Source of the DNA: Actinomadura rifamycini DSM 43936
GTDB taxonomy: Bacteria > Actinomycetota > Actinomycetes > Streptosporangiales > Streptosporangiaceae
Direction: 5' to 3'
Assembly: GCF_000425065.1 (NCBI RefSeq)
Contig: NZ_AULB01000008.1
Location: 310,001-374,000 of the forward strand
Length of the DNA: 64,000 nucleotides
This document shows, one piece after another, positions 51,008 through 58,962 of this stretch. The notes beneath the pieces were generated by a model. That model searched no databases. It saw only the letters and a program-made list of their open reading frames with translations, and was not told the DNA's origin. Position numbers and translations under genes: made by a program. Each line of letters starts with the position of its first letter. Position 1 is the stretch's first letter.

Positions 51008-51451
51008 TCACTTGCCCGACCCGGGCCCGCCGCCGCGGAACGACGCGGATCCCCGGTTGTTCCAGCCGTTGCTGCCGGGGGTGCTCCAGTGCCCGCCGAC
51101 ATGGGAGTGGTAGCGGCTGTAGCCGCTCCTCGCGGAGTCGACGGTGATGCGGCTGCCGGTCCCGTACGGGAGGACGGCCACGACGTGCTTCGGGTAGCGC
51201 AGGAAGACGCCGCCCCGGTTGCCGAGCGTCGCCATGTCGTTGACCCGGTCGATCGGCTTGAGCTCCTTGCGGATCTCGCGGGCGACGTCGGCCGGCTTCT
51301 TCGACGCCCGGTACTCGTTGACCGCGACCCGCTTGTACTTGTCGGCGATCCACTTGTCGGGGGACTTGTCCCGGCTCAGGACCGCGACGAGCACGATCAC
51401 CGCGACGATGGAGACCGACACGGCGCCGATCGTCCAGTACTTCCTGTTCAT
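51008..51451 (-). CDS. DUF4247 membrane-anchored protein
   Basis: 147 aa. N-terminal transmembrane helix (WTIGAVSVSIVAVIVLVAVL), then a conserved external segment with FLRYPKHVVAVLPYGTGSRI and a Gly/Ser-rich C-terminus (SHVGGHWSTPGSNGWNNRGS). The start ATG overlaps the DUF2617 stop by 4 bp. Function unknown; member of the five-gene cluster. Confidence 0.82.
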   Translation of the reverse strand: MNRKYWTIGAVSVSIVAVIVLVAVLSRDKSPDKWIADKYKRVAVNEYRASKKPADVAREIRKELKPIDRVNDMATLGNRGGVFLRYPKHVVAVLPYGTGSRITVDSARSGYSRYHSHVGGHWSTPGSNGWNNRGSASFRGGGPGSGK

Positions 51452-51948
51452 GGTCTCACCAGCCGGCTCCGCGTCATCACGATCTCCCGGGTCTGCGGAT
51501 AGGCGTGCCACGTCCGCCAGCCCATTCCGGTCTCCTCTGCCGTCTCCTCCAGTGCGAGGGCGGTGACGGCGTGCCGCGAGCCGGGGAAGGCCCCGGCCAG
51601 GGCGTCGCCGCGGTCCGCCAGCCGCGCGCACACCGCCTCGACGGCCCGGCCGAACGCGGCGTCGTCGTCGTGGCGGGCGGTCGTCGCGGTGAATTCGTAC
51701 GCCCATCCGGGCAGGGTCGTGCTCGTGCGTCCGGGCAGCGGCTCGGCGGGGCCGTCCAGGCAGGCCACGGTCTCGCTCAGCGGACCGGCGATGACCTGGT
51801 GGGACGCGCCGAGGAGGCGGAGCTGGACGGTCAGGCCGCCGTACGGGACGGGCAGGACGGCCAGCGCGTCGAGCGGGGGCAGGCCGAGCGCGAACGACAG
51901 GCCGTCGGCGCTCGCGTCGGCGTAGGGGGTGTCGAGGGTGGCGAGCAC
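51448..51948 (-). CDS. DUF2617 cytoplasmic protein
   Basis: 166 aa soluble protein. The DUF2617 C-terminal signature GMGWRTWHAYPQTREIVMTR is plain, with upstream SFALGLPPLDALAVL and LLGASHQVIAGP. GTG start two bases after the DUF4178 stop. No cofactor motif seen. Acts presumably with the neighbouring membrane proteins; function unknown. Confidence 0.85.
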   Translation of the reverse strand: MLATLDTPYADASADGLSFALGLPPLDALAVLPVPYGGLTVQLRLLGASHQVIAGPLSETVACLDGPAEPLPGRTSTTLPGWAYEFTATTARHDDDAAFGRAVEAVCARLADRGDALAGAFPGSRHAVTALALEETAEETGMGWRTWHAYPQTREIVMTRSRLVRP

Positions 51949-51950
51949 GG

Positions 51951-52568
51951 TCAGTTTCCGCCGGGGTAGATGGTGAGCGCCCCGTTCGGGACGCGCTCGC
52001 CGAGCCCGGCCTCCCACTGGCCGCCGCCGTACTGCTCGAACGACAGGTAGCGCCCCTTGGGGGCGGTGTAGTCGGCGTACTCGACGCGGCCCTTCACACC
52101 GAGGCCGGTGGTGCCCTCGCTGTCGTAGTCGGCGGTGCCGTGCTCCTCGCGGCGGTACTCCACGCCGTCGATCGTGATCCTCTTCTGGCTGGGCGACATG
52201 TCGCCCATCTCGGTCTCGGTCCACCAGACGACCTCGAGGTCGGGGTCCTCCTCGACCGACACCCACACCTTCACGCCCTCGATCTGGTCGGCGTCCAGCA
52301 GGTGCTCGGCCCAGGTGTAGCCGCCCTCGCGCATGCGCAGCGAGCCGCGCACGAAGTAGCGGACCCCGAGGTACTCGATCATGTCCCCGGCCTTGATCGT
52401 CCGGGGGTCGCCGCCGGCCTGGTCCTCGGCGGCCAGCGGGTCGCGCGGCGCCGCGGCCTCCGGCTTCGCCGCCGCCGCGCCCGCACGGCGGCGCAGCAGG
52501 ACGACGATCAGCACCACCAGGGCGAGCAGGATCAGCGCCAGCAGGATCACTATGGCGGTATCGCCCAC
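51951..52568 (-). CDS. DUF4178 membrane-anchored protein
   Basis: 205 aa. N-terminal helix (AIVILLALILLALVVLIVVLL), Ala-rich linker, then a DUF4178 domain (IKAGDMIEYLGVRYFVRGSL, YTWAEHLLDAD, VVWWTETEMGDMSPS, YRREEHGTADYDSEG). Start set at GTG 52568, with GGAGG four bases upstream. First gene of the cluster; the palindromes at 52625-52682 are probably its control region. Confidence 0.85.
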   Translation of the reverse strand: MGDTAIVILLALILLALVVLIVVLLRRRAGAAAAKPEAAAPRDPLAAEDQAGGDPRTIKAGDMIEYLGVRYFVRGSLRMREGGYTWAEHLLDADQIEGVKVWVSVEEDPDLEVVWWTETEMGDMSPSQKRITIDGVEYRREEHGTADYDSEGTTGLGVKGRVEYADYTAPKGRYLSFEQYGGGQWEAGLGERVPNGALTIYPGGN

Positions 52569-52624
52569 GGCTCCTCCGTCCCTCACGACGACCACGGCAT
52601 ATGTACGAGGACCTGCGGAAGCCT

Positions 52625-52682
52625 ACCGATTGTGGCGCCACAAGCCCATACCGCAATCAGACGCGACAAAATAACAATCGGT
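52625..52682. promoter_or_regulatory. Nested inverted repeats upstream of the DUF4178 operon
   Basis: A perfect 14-bp palindrome TTGTGGCGCCACAA (52630-52643) is overlapped by one arm of a second inverted repeat, ACCGATTGT (52625-52633) and ACAATCGGT (52674-52682). The region is AT-rich and lies 57-114 bp before the operon start; likely operator and promoter. Confidence 0.5.
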
Positions 52683-52733
52683 TTCGTCGGTCGACAAGTG
52701 ATGCGCAAGGGGCCGCGGGGACGGCCGGACGGA

Positions 52734-53819
52734 TCAGAGCCGCTCGACGGCCGCCGCGACGCGCTCGTCCGTCGCGGTGAACGCGACCCGGACGTGCCGG
52801 GCGCCGCCCGTCCCGTAGAAGTCGCCGGGGCCGACGCTGATCCCGAGGGACGCCAGGTGCGCGACCGTGTCCCAGCACGGTTCGTCCCGCGTCGCCCACA
52901 GGTACAGGGACGCCTCGGAGTGGTCGATGCGGAACCCGTGGCCCTCGAACGCCGCGCGCAGCGCCGCGCGGCGCCGCGCGTACCGGGCGCGCTGCTCCTC
53001 GACGTGCGCGTCGTCGGCGAACGCGACCGTCATCGCGGCCTGCACCGGCGCCGGGACGATCATCCCGGCGTGCTTGCGGACCTCCAGCAGCCGCTTCACC
53101 AGGGCGAGGTCACCGGTGACGAAACCGGCGCGGTACCCGGCGAGGTTCGAGCGCTTCGACAGCGAGTTGACGGCCAGCAGGCCCTCGTGGGAGCCGTCGC
53201 ACACGTCCGGGTGCAGGATCGACACCGGCGGGTTGGCGTCGTCCCAGCCGAACTCCAGGTAGCACTCGTCGCTGACGACGATCGCGCCCCGGCCGCGCGC
53301 CCACGCGACGACCTTCCGCAGGTGCTCGGTCGGCAGCACCTTCCCGGTCGGGTTGGACGGCGAGTTCACCCAGACGATCTTCGGGGTGACGGGCCCCAGC
53401 GCCAGCAGCCCGTCCGTCGCGACGCGCCGCGCGCCGCACAGCCGCGCGCCCACGTCGTACGTCGGGTACGCCAGCTCGGGGAAGACGACGGTGTCGTCCG
53501 GGCCGAGGCCGAGCAGGGTCGGCAGCCACGCGACGAGCTCCTTGGTGCCGAGCACCGGCAGGACCGCGTCGGGGTCGGCGCCCGCCACCCCGGCGCGGCG
53601 CCGCAGCCACCCCGCGACGGACTCGCGCAGCGCGGGCGTCCCGTACGTCTGCGGGTAGCCGGGGGCGTCGGCGGCGGCGGCCAGCGCCTCCCGGATCGGC
53701 TCGGGGGTGGGGTCCACGGGCGTTCCGACCGAGAGGTCGACGATGCCGCCGGGATGCGCGGCGGCCCGCTCCTTGTACGGCGCGAGCCGATCCCACGGGA
53801 AATCCGGCAGCGTGAACAC
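52734..53819 (-). CDS. dapC: Succinyldiaminopimelate aminotransferase
   Basis: 361 aa fold-type I PLP enzyme, class I/II. N-terminal FPWDRLAPYKERAAAHPGGI and DLSVGTPVDPTPEPIREAL follow the actinobacterial DapC form. The PLP-binding lysine is in NSLSKRSNLAGYRAGF; WVNSPSNPTGKVLP and SDECYLEFGW are the cofactor-contact segments. GTG 53819 has GAGGG about seven bases upstream. Adjacent to a 7Fe ferredoxin gene, as in other actinobacteria. Third dap gene of the succinylase branch in the window, 24 kb from the other two. Confidence 0.92.
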   Translation of the reverse strand: MFTLPDFPWDRLAPYKERAAAHPGGIVDLSVGTPVDPTPEPIREALAAAADAPGYPQTYGTPALRESVAGWLRRRAGVAGADPDAVLPVLGTKELVAWLPTLLGLGPDDTVVFPELAYPTYDVGARLCGARRVATDGLLALGPVTPKIVWVNSPSNPTGKVLPTEHLRKVVAWARGRGAIVVSDECYLEFGWDDANPPVSILHPDVCDGSHEGLLAVNSLSKRSNLAGYRAGFVTGDLALVKRLLEVRKHAGMIVPAPVQAAMTVAFADDAHVEEQRARYARRRAALRAAFEGHGFRIDHSEASLYLWATRDEPCWDTVAHLASLGISVGPGDFYGTGGARHVRVAFTATDERVAAAVERL

Positions 53820-53895
53820 CTGCGCACCCTCTCTCACACGGACGTGCGGCGCCCCGACCCCGGCCGGGCGGTGCGCCGCACGCTCTCGAACGTCG

Positions 53896-54222
53896 TCAGT
53901 CTTCCTGGCTCTGCGGCGGCAGCGCGGCGACGATCGGGTGGTCCTTGTCGATCTTGCCGACCTTGGAGGCGCCGCCGGGCGAGCCGAGGTCGTCGAAGAA
54001 CTCCACGTTGACCTTGTAGAAGTCCTTCCACTGCTCGGGAACGTCGTCTTCGTAGTAAATGGCCTCGACCGGGCAGACCGGCTCGCACGCACCGCAGTCG
54101 ACGCACTCGTCCGGGTGGATGTAGAGCTGGCGCTTCCCCTCGTAGATGCAGTCGACCGGGCACTCCTCGATGCATGCCTTGTCGAGCAGGTCCACGCAGG
54201 GCTGCGCGATGACGTAGGTCAC
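53896..54222 (-). CDS. fdxA: Seven-iron ferredoxin
   Basis: 108 aa soluble electron carrier. 3Fe-4S ligands follow CVDLLDKACIEECPVDC, and the 4Fe-4S site is CVDCGACEPVCPVEAI. The C-terminal extension (DVPEQWKDFYKVNVEFFDDL) is typical of the actinobacterial FdxA/FdxC group. GTG 54222 is preceded by GAGAGGAG with 8-base spacing. Likely co-transcribed with dapC, though redox chemistry does not link them directly. Confidence 0.96.
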   Translation of the reverse strand: MTYVIAQPCVDLLDKACIEECPVDCIYEGKRQLYIHPDECVDCGACEPVCPVEAIYYEDDVPEQWKDFYKVNVEFFDDLGSPGGASKVGKIDKDHPIVAALPPQSQED

Positions 54223-54334
54223 GTCAGTGACTCCTCTCGGATCTCCGGCCCCGCCGCACGTCACGGCTCACCGCAAGCTGCCTGTGAATAGTATGGCCAC
54301 GACCGCGCAGCCGATTCGACACGGGGGTCCCCGC

Positions 54335-54592
54335 ATGGCCGGCCGCTTCGCCGCGCGCCTGGTGGTAGCCGTCAGCGCCGCGGACGTGGGCCAGCGGATC
54401 TCGCTGCGCCGCCGTCTGCCAACGGGAGAGTACAGCGACGTGGTCGGCGTACTCGAATCCTGGTCCGACAGGACGCTCGCGGTGCGCCGCCGCACCGGCG
54501 AGCTCGTCGAGGTCCCCGAGGACGCGATGGTCGCGGCGAAGGTCGTCCCGCCGCAGCCCCCGCCGCGCCGCCGCCCCCGCGACGCGGACTGA
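54335..54592 (+). CDS. Stand-alone SH3-like domain (Rv0428c N-terminus-like)
   Basis: 85 aa. The sequence GQRISLRRRLPTGEYSDVVG, LESWSDRTLAVRRRTGELVE and EDAMVAAKVVPPQ matches the small SH3-like domain that begins the Rv0428c-type acetyltransferases, which are often encoded divergently from fdxA. Here the GNAT part is absent and a Pro/Arg tail ends the protein. ATG 54335 is used; a TAGTAT at 54289 would place the transcript start just before it, so the upstream ATG 54293 is less likely. Could be a true single-domain protein or the remnant of a truncated gene. Confidence 0.65.
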   Translation: MAGRFAARLVVAVSAADVGQRISLRRRLPTGEYSDVVGVLESWSDRTLAVRRRTGELVEVPEDAMVAAKVVPPQPPPRRRPRDAD

Positions 54593-54620
54593 CGCCCCGC
54601 GACCCGGTCGGCGCCCCGGC

Positions 54621-55439
54621 TCACCCGCCGGGCGACTCCGGCGGCCCGGCGGGCGGGTCCGCGCTGACGGGCGTCGCCTCCGGTTCGCGCCGGGTGTAGA
54701 CCTCGCCGGCCTTCAGGCGCCCCTCCCCGAACAGCTCCGACACGGTCACGAGCGTGAAGCCCCGCTTCTGCAGGCCGTCCACGATCTGCGGCATGGCCTG
54801 GACGGTCGACGCGTGCACGTCGTGGTAGAGCACGATGTCGCCGCGGCCCGAGTCCCGCAGGCCGGTCTTCACCGTGCGCGCGACGTCGGCGCGCCGCCAG
54901 TCCTGCGGGTCCACGCTCCACAGGACGACCGGCAGCCCGGCGGCCTCCGCCACCGCCGCGTCGACCGCCCGGTACGGGGGCCGCATCATCGCGGGCGCGA
55001 CCCCGGCGGCGTCCCGCACGGCGTCCTGCGTCCGCCGGATCTGCTCCCGGACGCCGTCCGGCGACAGCGTCGTCAGGTTCGGGTGGTTCCACGTGTGGTT
55101 GCCGATCTCGTGGCCCTCCGCGACCATCCGCCGGACGACGGCCGGATGCTCGGGGACGTGGATCCCCTGCACGAAGAACGTGGCGCGCGCCCCCGCGCGG
55201 CGCAGCGTGTCGAGCAGCGTCGCCGTGTGCGGCCCGGGGCCGTCGTCGAACGTCAGCGCGACGCACTTCGCCCGCCCGCAGTCGATCCGCCGGGGTTGCA
55301 CCGGGCCCGGCGACCGCGCGTCCGTCCCGGCCTGCGCGTCCCGTCCGGCCCGCCCCGCCTCCGGGCGTCCGGCGCCGCCGCAGCCGGAGAGCAGGACCAG
55401 CAGTCCGGCGACGAGGGCGACATTCCGGTACCGCACCAC
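54621..55439 (-). CDS. Lipoprotein polysaccharide deacetylase (NodB homology)
   Basis: 272 aa exported deacetylase. Type II signal with lipobox LLSGC. NodB-fold motifs: LTFDDGPGPHT (catalytic and metal Asp), HEIGNHTWNHPNL (metal His pair), MRPPYRAVD, LWSVDPQDW and IVLYHDVHAS. Carbohydrate esterase family 4; acts on peptidoglycan or another N-acetylated glycan outside the cell. GTG start. Transcribed alone. Confidence 0.93.
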   Translation of the reverse strand: MVRYRNVALVAGLLVLLSGCGGAGRPEAGRAGRDAQAGTDARSPGPVQPRRIDCGRAKCVALTFDDGPGPHTATLLDTLRRAGARATFFVQGIHVPEHPAVVRRMVAEGHEIGNHTWNHPNLTTLSPDGVREQIRRTQDAVRDAAGVAPAMMRPPYRAVDAAVAEAAGLPVVLWSVDPQDWRRADVARTVKTGLRDSGRGDIVLYHDVHASTVQAMPQIVDGLQKRGFTLVTVSELFGEGRLKAGEVYTRREPEATPVSADPPAGPPESPGG

Positions 55440-55505
55440 GAACCCCCGATCGTGTTGCTTCGCCCGCCCACTACCCTCCGCGACGATCTCGACACCTGGC
55501 GGGCG

Positions 55506-55527
55506 GCCCGCGGACGGCGCCGCGGGC
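55506..55527. terminator. Short hairpin after the 55533 gene
   Basis: Perfect 8-bp stem GCCCGCGG / CCGCGGGC with six-base loop, 5 bp beyond the minus-strand stop at 55533. Confidence 0.5.
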
Positions 55528-55532
55528 GCGGG

Positions 55533-55970
55533 TCAGTCGTCGCCGGAGCCGACGTACGCGGCGCATCCGCACGGTGTGCCGTCGTGCCAGCGCCGCTCGT
55601 CGACCCAGCCGGTGTCCCAGTCGTCGTCGCGGTACACGCGCTCGTGGCGCCAGCCGGGCCGCCGCCACGTGCAGCCGCCCCGCTCGGGGGGTTCGTGGTG
55701 GATCCGCGAGTGCCCGCACAGGCGGCAGCCGGACGCGTGGCCGAAGGGCGCGCGCCGTCCGTCCGCCGCGCGGCGGCCGCCCGGGGGCGCCGGCGCCGGG
55801 CGCTCGCGGGGACGGGCGCGGGGCGGGGCGGGGCGCGCCCCGCGCGGCCGGTCGTCCCGCTCCCTGCGCGGGACCAGGTCGGCGGCGTACCTGGCCGCGA
55901 AGTACAGCATCAGGACGAGCGGCACGGCGAAGACCGCCAGTGCGACGATCGCCAGGATCGGGCCCACCAC
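55533..55970 (-). CDS. Single-helix membrane protein with Cys/His cluster
   Basis: 145 aa. N-terminal helix (ILAIVALAVFAVPLVLMLYF), Pro/Arg-rich linker, then a C-terminal segment with CRLCGHSRIHHE, a further Cys in GGCTWRR and CGCAAY, together four to five Cys and several His that could bind a metal such as zinc. No family recognised. GTG 55970 with GGAGGAG five bases upstream. Cytoplasmic orientation of the metal site is expected from the Arg-rich linker. Confidence 0.65.
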   Translation of the reverse strand: MVGPILAIVALAVFAVPLVLMLYFAARYAADLVPRRERDDRPRGARPAPPRARPRERPAPAPPGGRRAADGRRAPFGHASGCRLCGHSRIHHEPPERGGCTWRRPGWRHERVYRDDDWDTGWVDERRWHDGTPCGCAAYVGSGDD

Positions 55971-56131
55971 GGGAGCTCCTCCGACGGACGGGGCGGGTCT
56001 CGATGATCCTGCACGAACGGCGTCGGCGGAAGGCCGCGGCGGTGGCGCCCCCGTGAACTCCTCGCGGCCCCGCGGGTGAAGACCGGCGACCGCGCGACGA
56101 CTCGCACGGCGACCGCAGCGAGCGGAGCCGC

Positions 56132-56731
56132 ATGATCCACATCCCCCGGGGCACCCGGGAGCCGCCGCCGGACGGCGCCCCGCCCCCCGCCCCGCCCGAG
56201 AACGGAGCGGCCGCGCTCGCCGACGGGCGGATCGTCGAGCGGTCGCGCAGCGAGCCGGAGGCGTTCGCGGAGCTGTACGACCGGCACGCGCCGGCCGTCC
56301 ACCGGTACGTCCGGCGGCGGCTCGGCGAGCAGGCCGCCGAGGACATCGTCGCCGAGACGTTCCTGGCGGCGTTCCGGCAGCGGAACCGCTACGACACGGC
56401 CCGCCCGGACGCGCGTCCCTGGCTCTACGGGATCGCCGCGAACCTCGTCGGCAAGCACCGCCGGTCGGAGACGCGGAAGCTGCGCGCGCTCGCCCGGACG
56501 GGCGTCGACCCGGTCGCGGACACGGCGACGGAGCGGGTGGACGAGCGGGTGAGCGCGTCGGCGGCGTCGCGGCGGCTCGCGCGGGCGCCGGCGGGGCTGT
56601 CCGCGGGCGACCGGGAGGTGCTGCTGCTCGCGGCGTGGGCGGCACGGGACCCGATCCCCGCCGGGACGGTGTTCGGCGACCAGGCTCTGGAGGCGGCGGC
56701 CATCGTCGACGAGCCGGGCGTGCGGCCGTGA
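56132..56731 (+). pseudogene. ECF sigma factor lacking region 4 (probable deletion remnant)
   Basis: 199 codons. Sigma region 2 is intact (EAFAELYDRHAPAVHRYVRR, AEDIVAETFLAAF, DARPWLYGIAANLVGKHRR). Region 4 begins (LSAGDREVLLLAAW) but the helix-turn-helix is missing; the sequence switches to PIPAGTVFGDQALEAAAIVD and stops. That tail resembles the end of the CU044_5270-type proteins that usually follow such sigma genes. The simplest reading is one in-frame deletion joining the sigma gene to the last codons of its partner. The product cannot recognise a -35 element. GGAG precedes the ATG. Confidence 0.7.
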
Positions 56732-56771
56732 CCCCGCCGCCGCCCGCCCGTGCGGGCGGGCGGCGGCGGGG
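56732..56771. terminator. Bidirectional hairpin terminator
   Basis: Perfect 19-bp inverted repeat (56732-56750, 56753-56771; two-base loop TG) between the broken sigma gene and the convergent crotonase gene. In vivo the loop must open to at least four bases. Confidence 0.85.
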
Positions 56772-56776
56772 CGGCG

Positions 56777-57646
56777 TCAGCGGACGGGCCAGTCGGGGAC
56801 CTCGGGCGGGAGGTCCCGGGTGACCTTCAGCGGGAACTCGGCGGGGCGCTTCTCCAGGAAGGACGTGACGCCCTCGGCGGCGTCGCCCGCGCCGCCGAGG
56901 GCGGCCATCAGGCGGGAGTCGGCGACGTGCGCGTCCCACGGCGACGGCGCGGAGAGGCCGGACCACATCAGCCGGCGGATCGCGGCGACGGAGACCGCCG
57001 AGGTGTTCTCGGCGATCTCGCGGGCGAGCGCGTACGCCGCGGGCAGCAGCTCGTCCGCCGGGAGGACGCGCGACACGAGGCGTCCGGCGAGGGCCTCGTC
57101 GGCACCGAAGACGCGCCCGGTCGCGGCCCACTCCATCGCCTGCGAGATGCCGACGACGCGGGGCAGGAACCAGCTCGACGCGGCCTCGGTGACGATGCCG
57201 CGGCGGGCGAACACGAACCCGAACTTGGCCTTCTCGCCGGCGAGGCGGACGTCCATGGGCAGCGTCATCGTGACGCCGACGCCGACGGCGGCGCCGTTGA
57301 ACGCGCCGATGACGGGCTTGAGGCAGCGGGCGATGCGCAGCGCGACGGTGCCGCCGCCGTCGCGGGGGGTGCCGTCCTCGAGGAGGTCGTCCCCGGCGAA
57401 CATCTCCTTCGACCGCTCCTGGTCGAACGTGCCGCCGCCGGTGCTGAGGTCGGCGCCCGCGCAGAACGCCCGGCCCGCGCCCGTCACCACGACCGCGCGG
57501 ACGGCGTCGTCGGCGTCGATCCGGTCGAACGCGTCGAGCATCTCGTTGCGCATCGTGAACGTGTAGGCGTTCATGTGGTCGGGACGGTTCAGGGTGATCG
57601 TGGCGATCCCGTCCGCGACCTCGTACTCGATCTCTTCGTACGGCAC
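56777..57646 (-). CDS. Enoyl-CoA hydratase/isomerase family protein
   Basis: 289 aa crotonase. Motifs: ITLNRPDHMNAYTFTMRNEM, AFCAGADLS (oxyanion hole) and AFNGAAVGVGVTMTLPMDVR; later FVFARRGIVTEAASSWFLPR with a Glu in the catalytic acid position. The internal 25-residue insert after CAGADLS (with GGGTFDQERSKEMF) resembles carnityl/sterol-associated actinobacterial crotonases. ATG 57646. A TAGAA-N5-TTCTA palindrome lies 20 bp upstream. Not related in context to the crotonase at 10269. Confidence 0.9.
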   Translation of the reverse strand: MPYEEIEYEVADGIATITLNRPDHMNAYTFTMRNEMLDAFDRIDADDAVRAVVVTGAGRAFCAGADLSTGGGTFDQERSKEMFAGDDLLEDGTPRDGGGTVALRIARCLKPVIGAFNGAAVGVGVTMTLPMDVRLAGEKAKFGFVFARRGIVTEAASSWFLPRVVGISQAMEWAATGRVFGADEALAGRLVSRVLPADELLPAAYALAREIAENTSAVSVAAIRRLMWSGLSAPSPWDAHVADSRLMAALGGAGDAAEGVTSFLEKRPAEFPLKVTRDLPPEVPDWPVR

Positions 57647-57665
57647 TCGCGACCCCTCTCTCGTT

Positions 57666-57680
57666 TAGAACGCGATTCTA
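57666..57680. promoter_or_regulatory. Palindrome before the crotonase gene
   Basis: TAGAA-CGCGA-TTCTA, five-base perfect arms, centred 27 bp before the ATG. It resembles the KstR-like boxes at 35981 and 44066 but with a spacer one base too long, so it may belong to another TetR-type regulator. Confidence 0.4.
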
Positions 57681-57691
57681 GAGGCGGCCGG

Positions 57692-58021
57692 TCAGGCGTC
57701 CGCCTCCGGGAACAGCGCGACGACGACCTCGCGGCGCCACTCGTCCGGGTCCCTATCGGGCGCGGGCGGGACGGGCGTGAGCGCGCCGCCCGCGGGACGC
57801 AGCCGGACGACGACGTCCGGCGCCAGCTCCACCTCCGCGGGGACCTCGGGGGCCGCCGCGACCCGCACGGCGAGCGCGCCGAGGACGCGCGCCCAGCCGT
57901 GCCCGAGGTAGGGCGGAAGGCCGGAGACGGTGAGTTCGGGACGGCCCCGGACGGACAGGCCGACGGTGCGCAGCGACAGGCCGTCAGGCCCCTCGGCGCC
58001 GGTGATGCGGACCTCGCTCAT
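57692..58021 (-). CDS. Small hypothetical protein
   Basis: 109 aa, soluble, strand-rich at first ([21 protein letters not shown]) with [20 protein letters not shown] in the middle. No recognisable motif or family. ATG 58021. Same orientation as the crotonase, 45 bp upstream of it, and possibly co-transcribed with it. Divergent from a methyltransferase. Confidence 0.6.
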   Translation of the reverse strand: MSEVRITGAEGPDGLSLRTVGLSVRGRPELTVSGLPPYLGHGWARVLGALAVRVAAAPEVPAEVELAPDVVVRLRPAGGALTPVPPAPDRDPDEWRREVVVALFPEADA

Positions 58022-58094
58022 GCACGAACCGTACGGGGCGCGCGGGCGTGAGACGGGTCACGCCCGGCCGTCCGCACTCCCCAACCGACCATGT

Positions 58095-58107
58095 AAGCAA
58101 GCCTTTG
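58095..58107. promoter_or_regulatory. AAGCAAGC box upstream of the methyltransferase
   Basis: AAGCAAGCCTTTG, matching 12 of 13 bases of the box at 35880-35892. With TATTTT at 58113-58118 as the -10 element, it would cover the -35 region. Confidence 0.35.
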
Positions 58108-58125
58108 TCCGATATTTTGTTTCAT

Positions 58126-58932
58126 GTGAACTGGGCCGTGACGACGTACGACTCCGCCTTCGGGTACGTCTCCGCGCACGGCGCGCCCCTGGTGGACCTG
58201 CTCGACCCGCAGCCCGGCGAGCGGATCATCGACCTCGGGTGCGGCACCGGCATGTTCAGCGCGGAGATCGCCGAGCGGGGCGCCGAGGTGCTCGGCATCG
58301 ACGGCAGCCCCGAGATGGTCGCGCAGGCCGCCGCCATGCACCCCGGCCTGGCGTTCATCGTCGGGGACGCGCACGACTTCACCGTCGGCGAGTCGTTCGA
58401 CGCGGTCGCGTCCAACGCGGCCCTGCACTGGATGACCCGCGACCCGGACGCCGTGATCGGGCAGGTGCACGCCGCGCTGCGGCCCGGCGGGCGGTTCGTC
58501 GGCGAACTGGGCGGCGCGGGCAACTGCGCCGAGCTCGTCGCCGCGATGCAGACGGCGTGGCGCGTGTTCGGGCTCGGCGAACCCGAACTGCCCTGGTACT
58601 TCCCGAGCCCCGCCGAGTACGCGTCCAAGCTGGAGGACGCCGGGTTCACGCTGCGGCTGCTGGAGCACGCCGACCGCCCCACCCGGATGGTCGAGGGCCC
58701 CGACGGCGCCGCCGACTGGATCCGCGCCTACGCGGGCCGCGCCCTCGACACCGTCCCGCCCGAGCTGGTCGAACCGCTGCTCACCCGCGTCAACGACCTC
58801 GCCGCGCCCGCGCTGCGCCGCGAGTCCGGCTGGGTCGCCGACTACGTGCGGCTCCGGTTCGCGGCCGTCCGCAAGCCGGACGGCGCCCCGCACATCCCCG
58901 GCGGCCCGCTGCCGACCGACCCGCCCCTCTGA
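58126..58932 (+). CDS. SAM-dependent methyltransferase (class I)
   Basis: 268 aa. SAM-binding motif [19 protein letters not shown], acidic loop [14 protein letters not shown] and motif II region [17 protein letters not shown] match trans-aconitate-methyltransferase-like enzymes of the methyltransf_11 type. GTG 58126 lies seven bases after TATTTT and has no ribosome site: probably leaderless. The ATG two bases earlier is followed by TGA and is not used. Substrate unknown. Confidence 0.86.
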   Translation: MNWAVTTYDSAFGYVSAHGAPLVDLLDPQPGERIIDLGCGTGMFSAEIAERGAEVLGIDGSPEMVAQAAAMHPGLAFIVGDAHDFTVGESFDAVASNAALHWMTRDPDAVIGQVHAALRPGGRFVGELGGAGNCAELVAAMQTAWRVFGLGEPELPWYFPSPAEYASKLEDAGFTLRLLEHADRPTRMVEGPDGAADWIRAYAGRALDTVPPELVEPLLTRVNDLAAPALRRESGWVADYVRLRFAAVRKPDGAPHIPGGPLPTDPPL

Positions 58933-58962
58933 CCTGGGCGAGCACGAACGTAGAGTGTGATC

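Noticed and set aside
58124..58129. ATG as start of the methyltransferase
   Set aside because: It is followed at once by TGA; the GTG two bases on is in the right frame.
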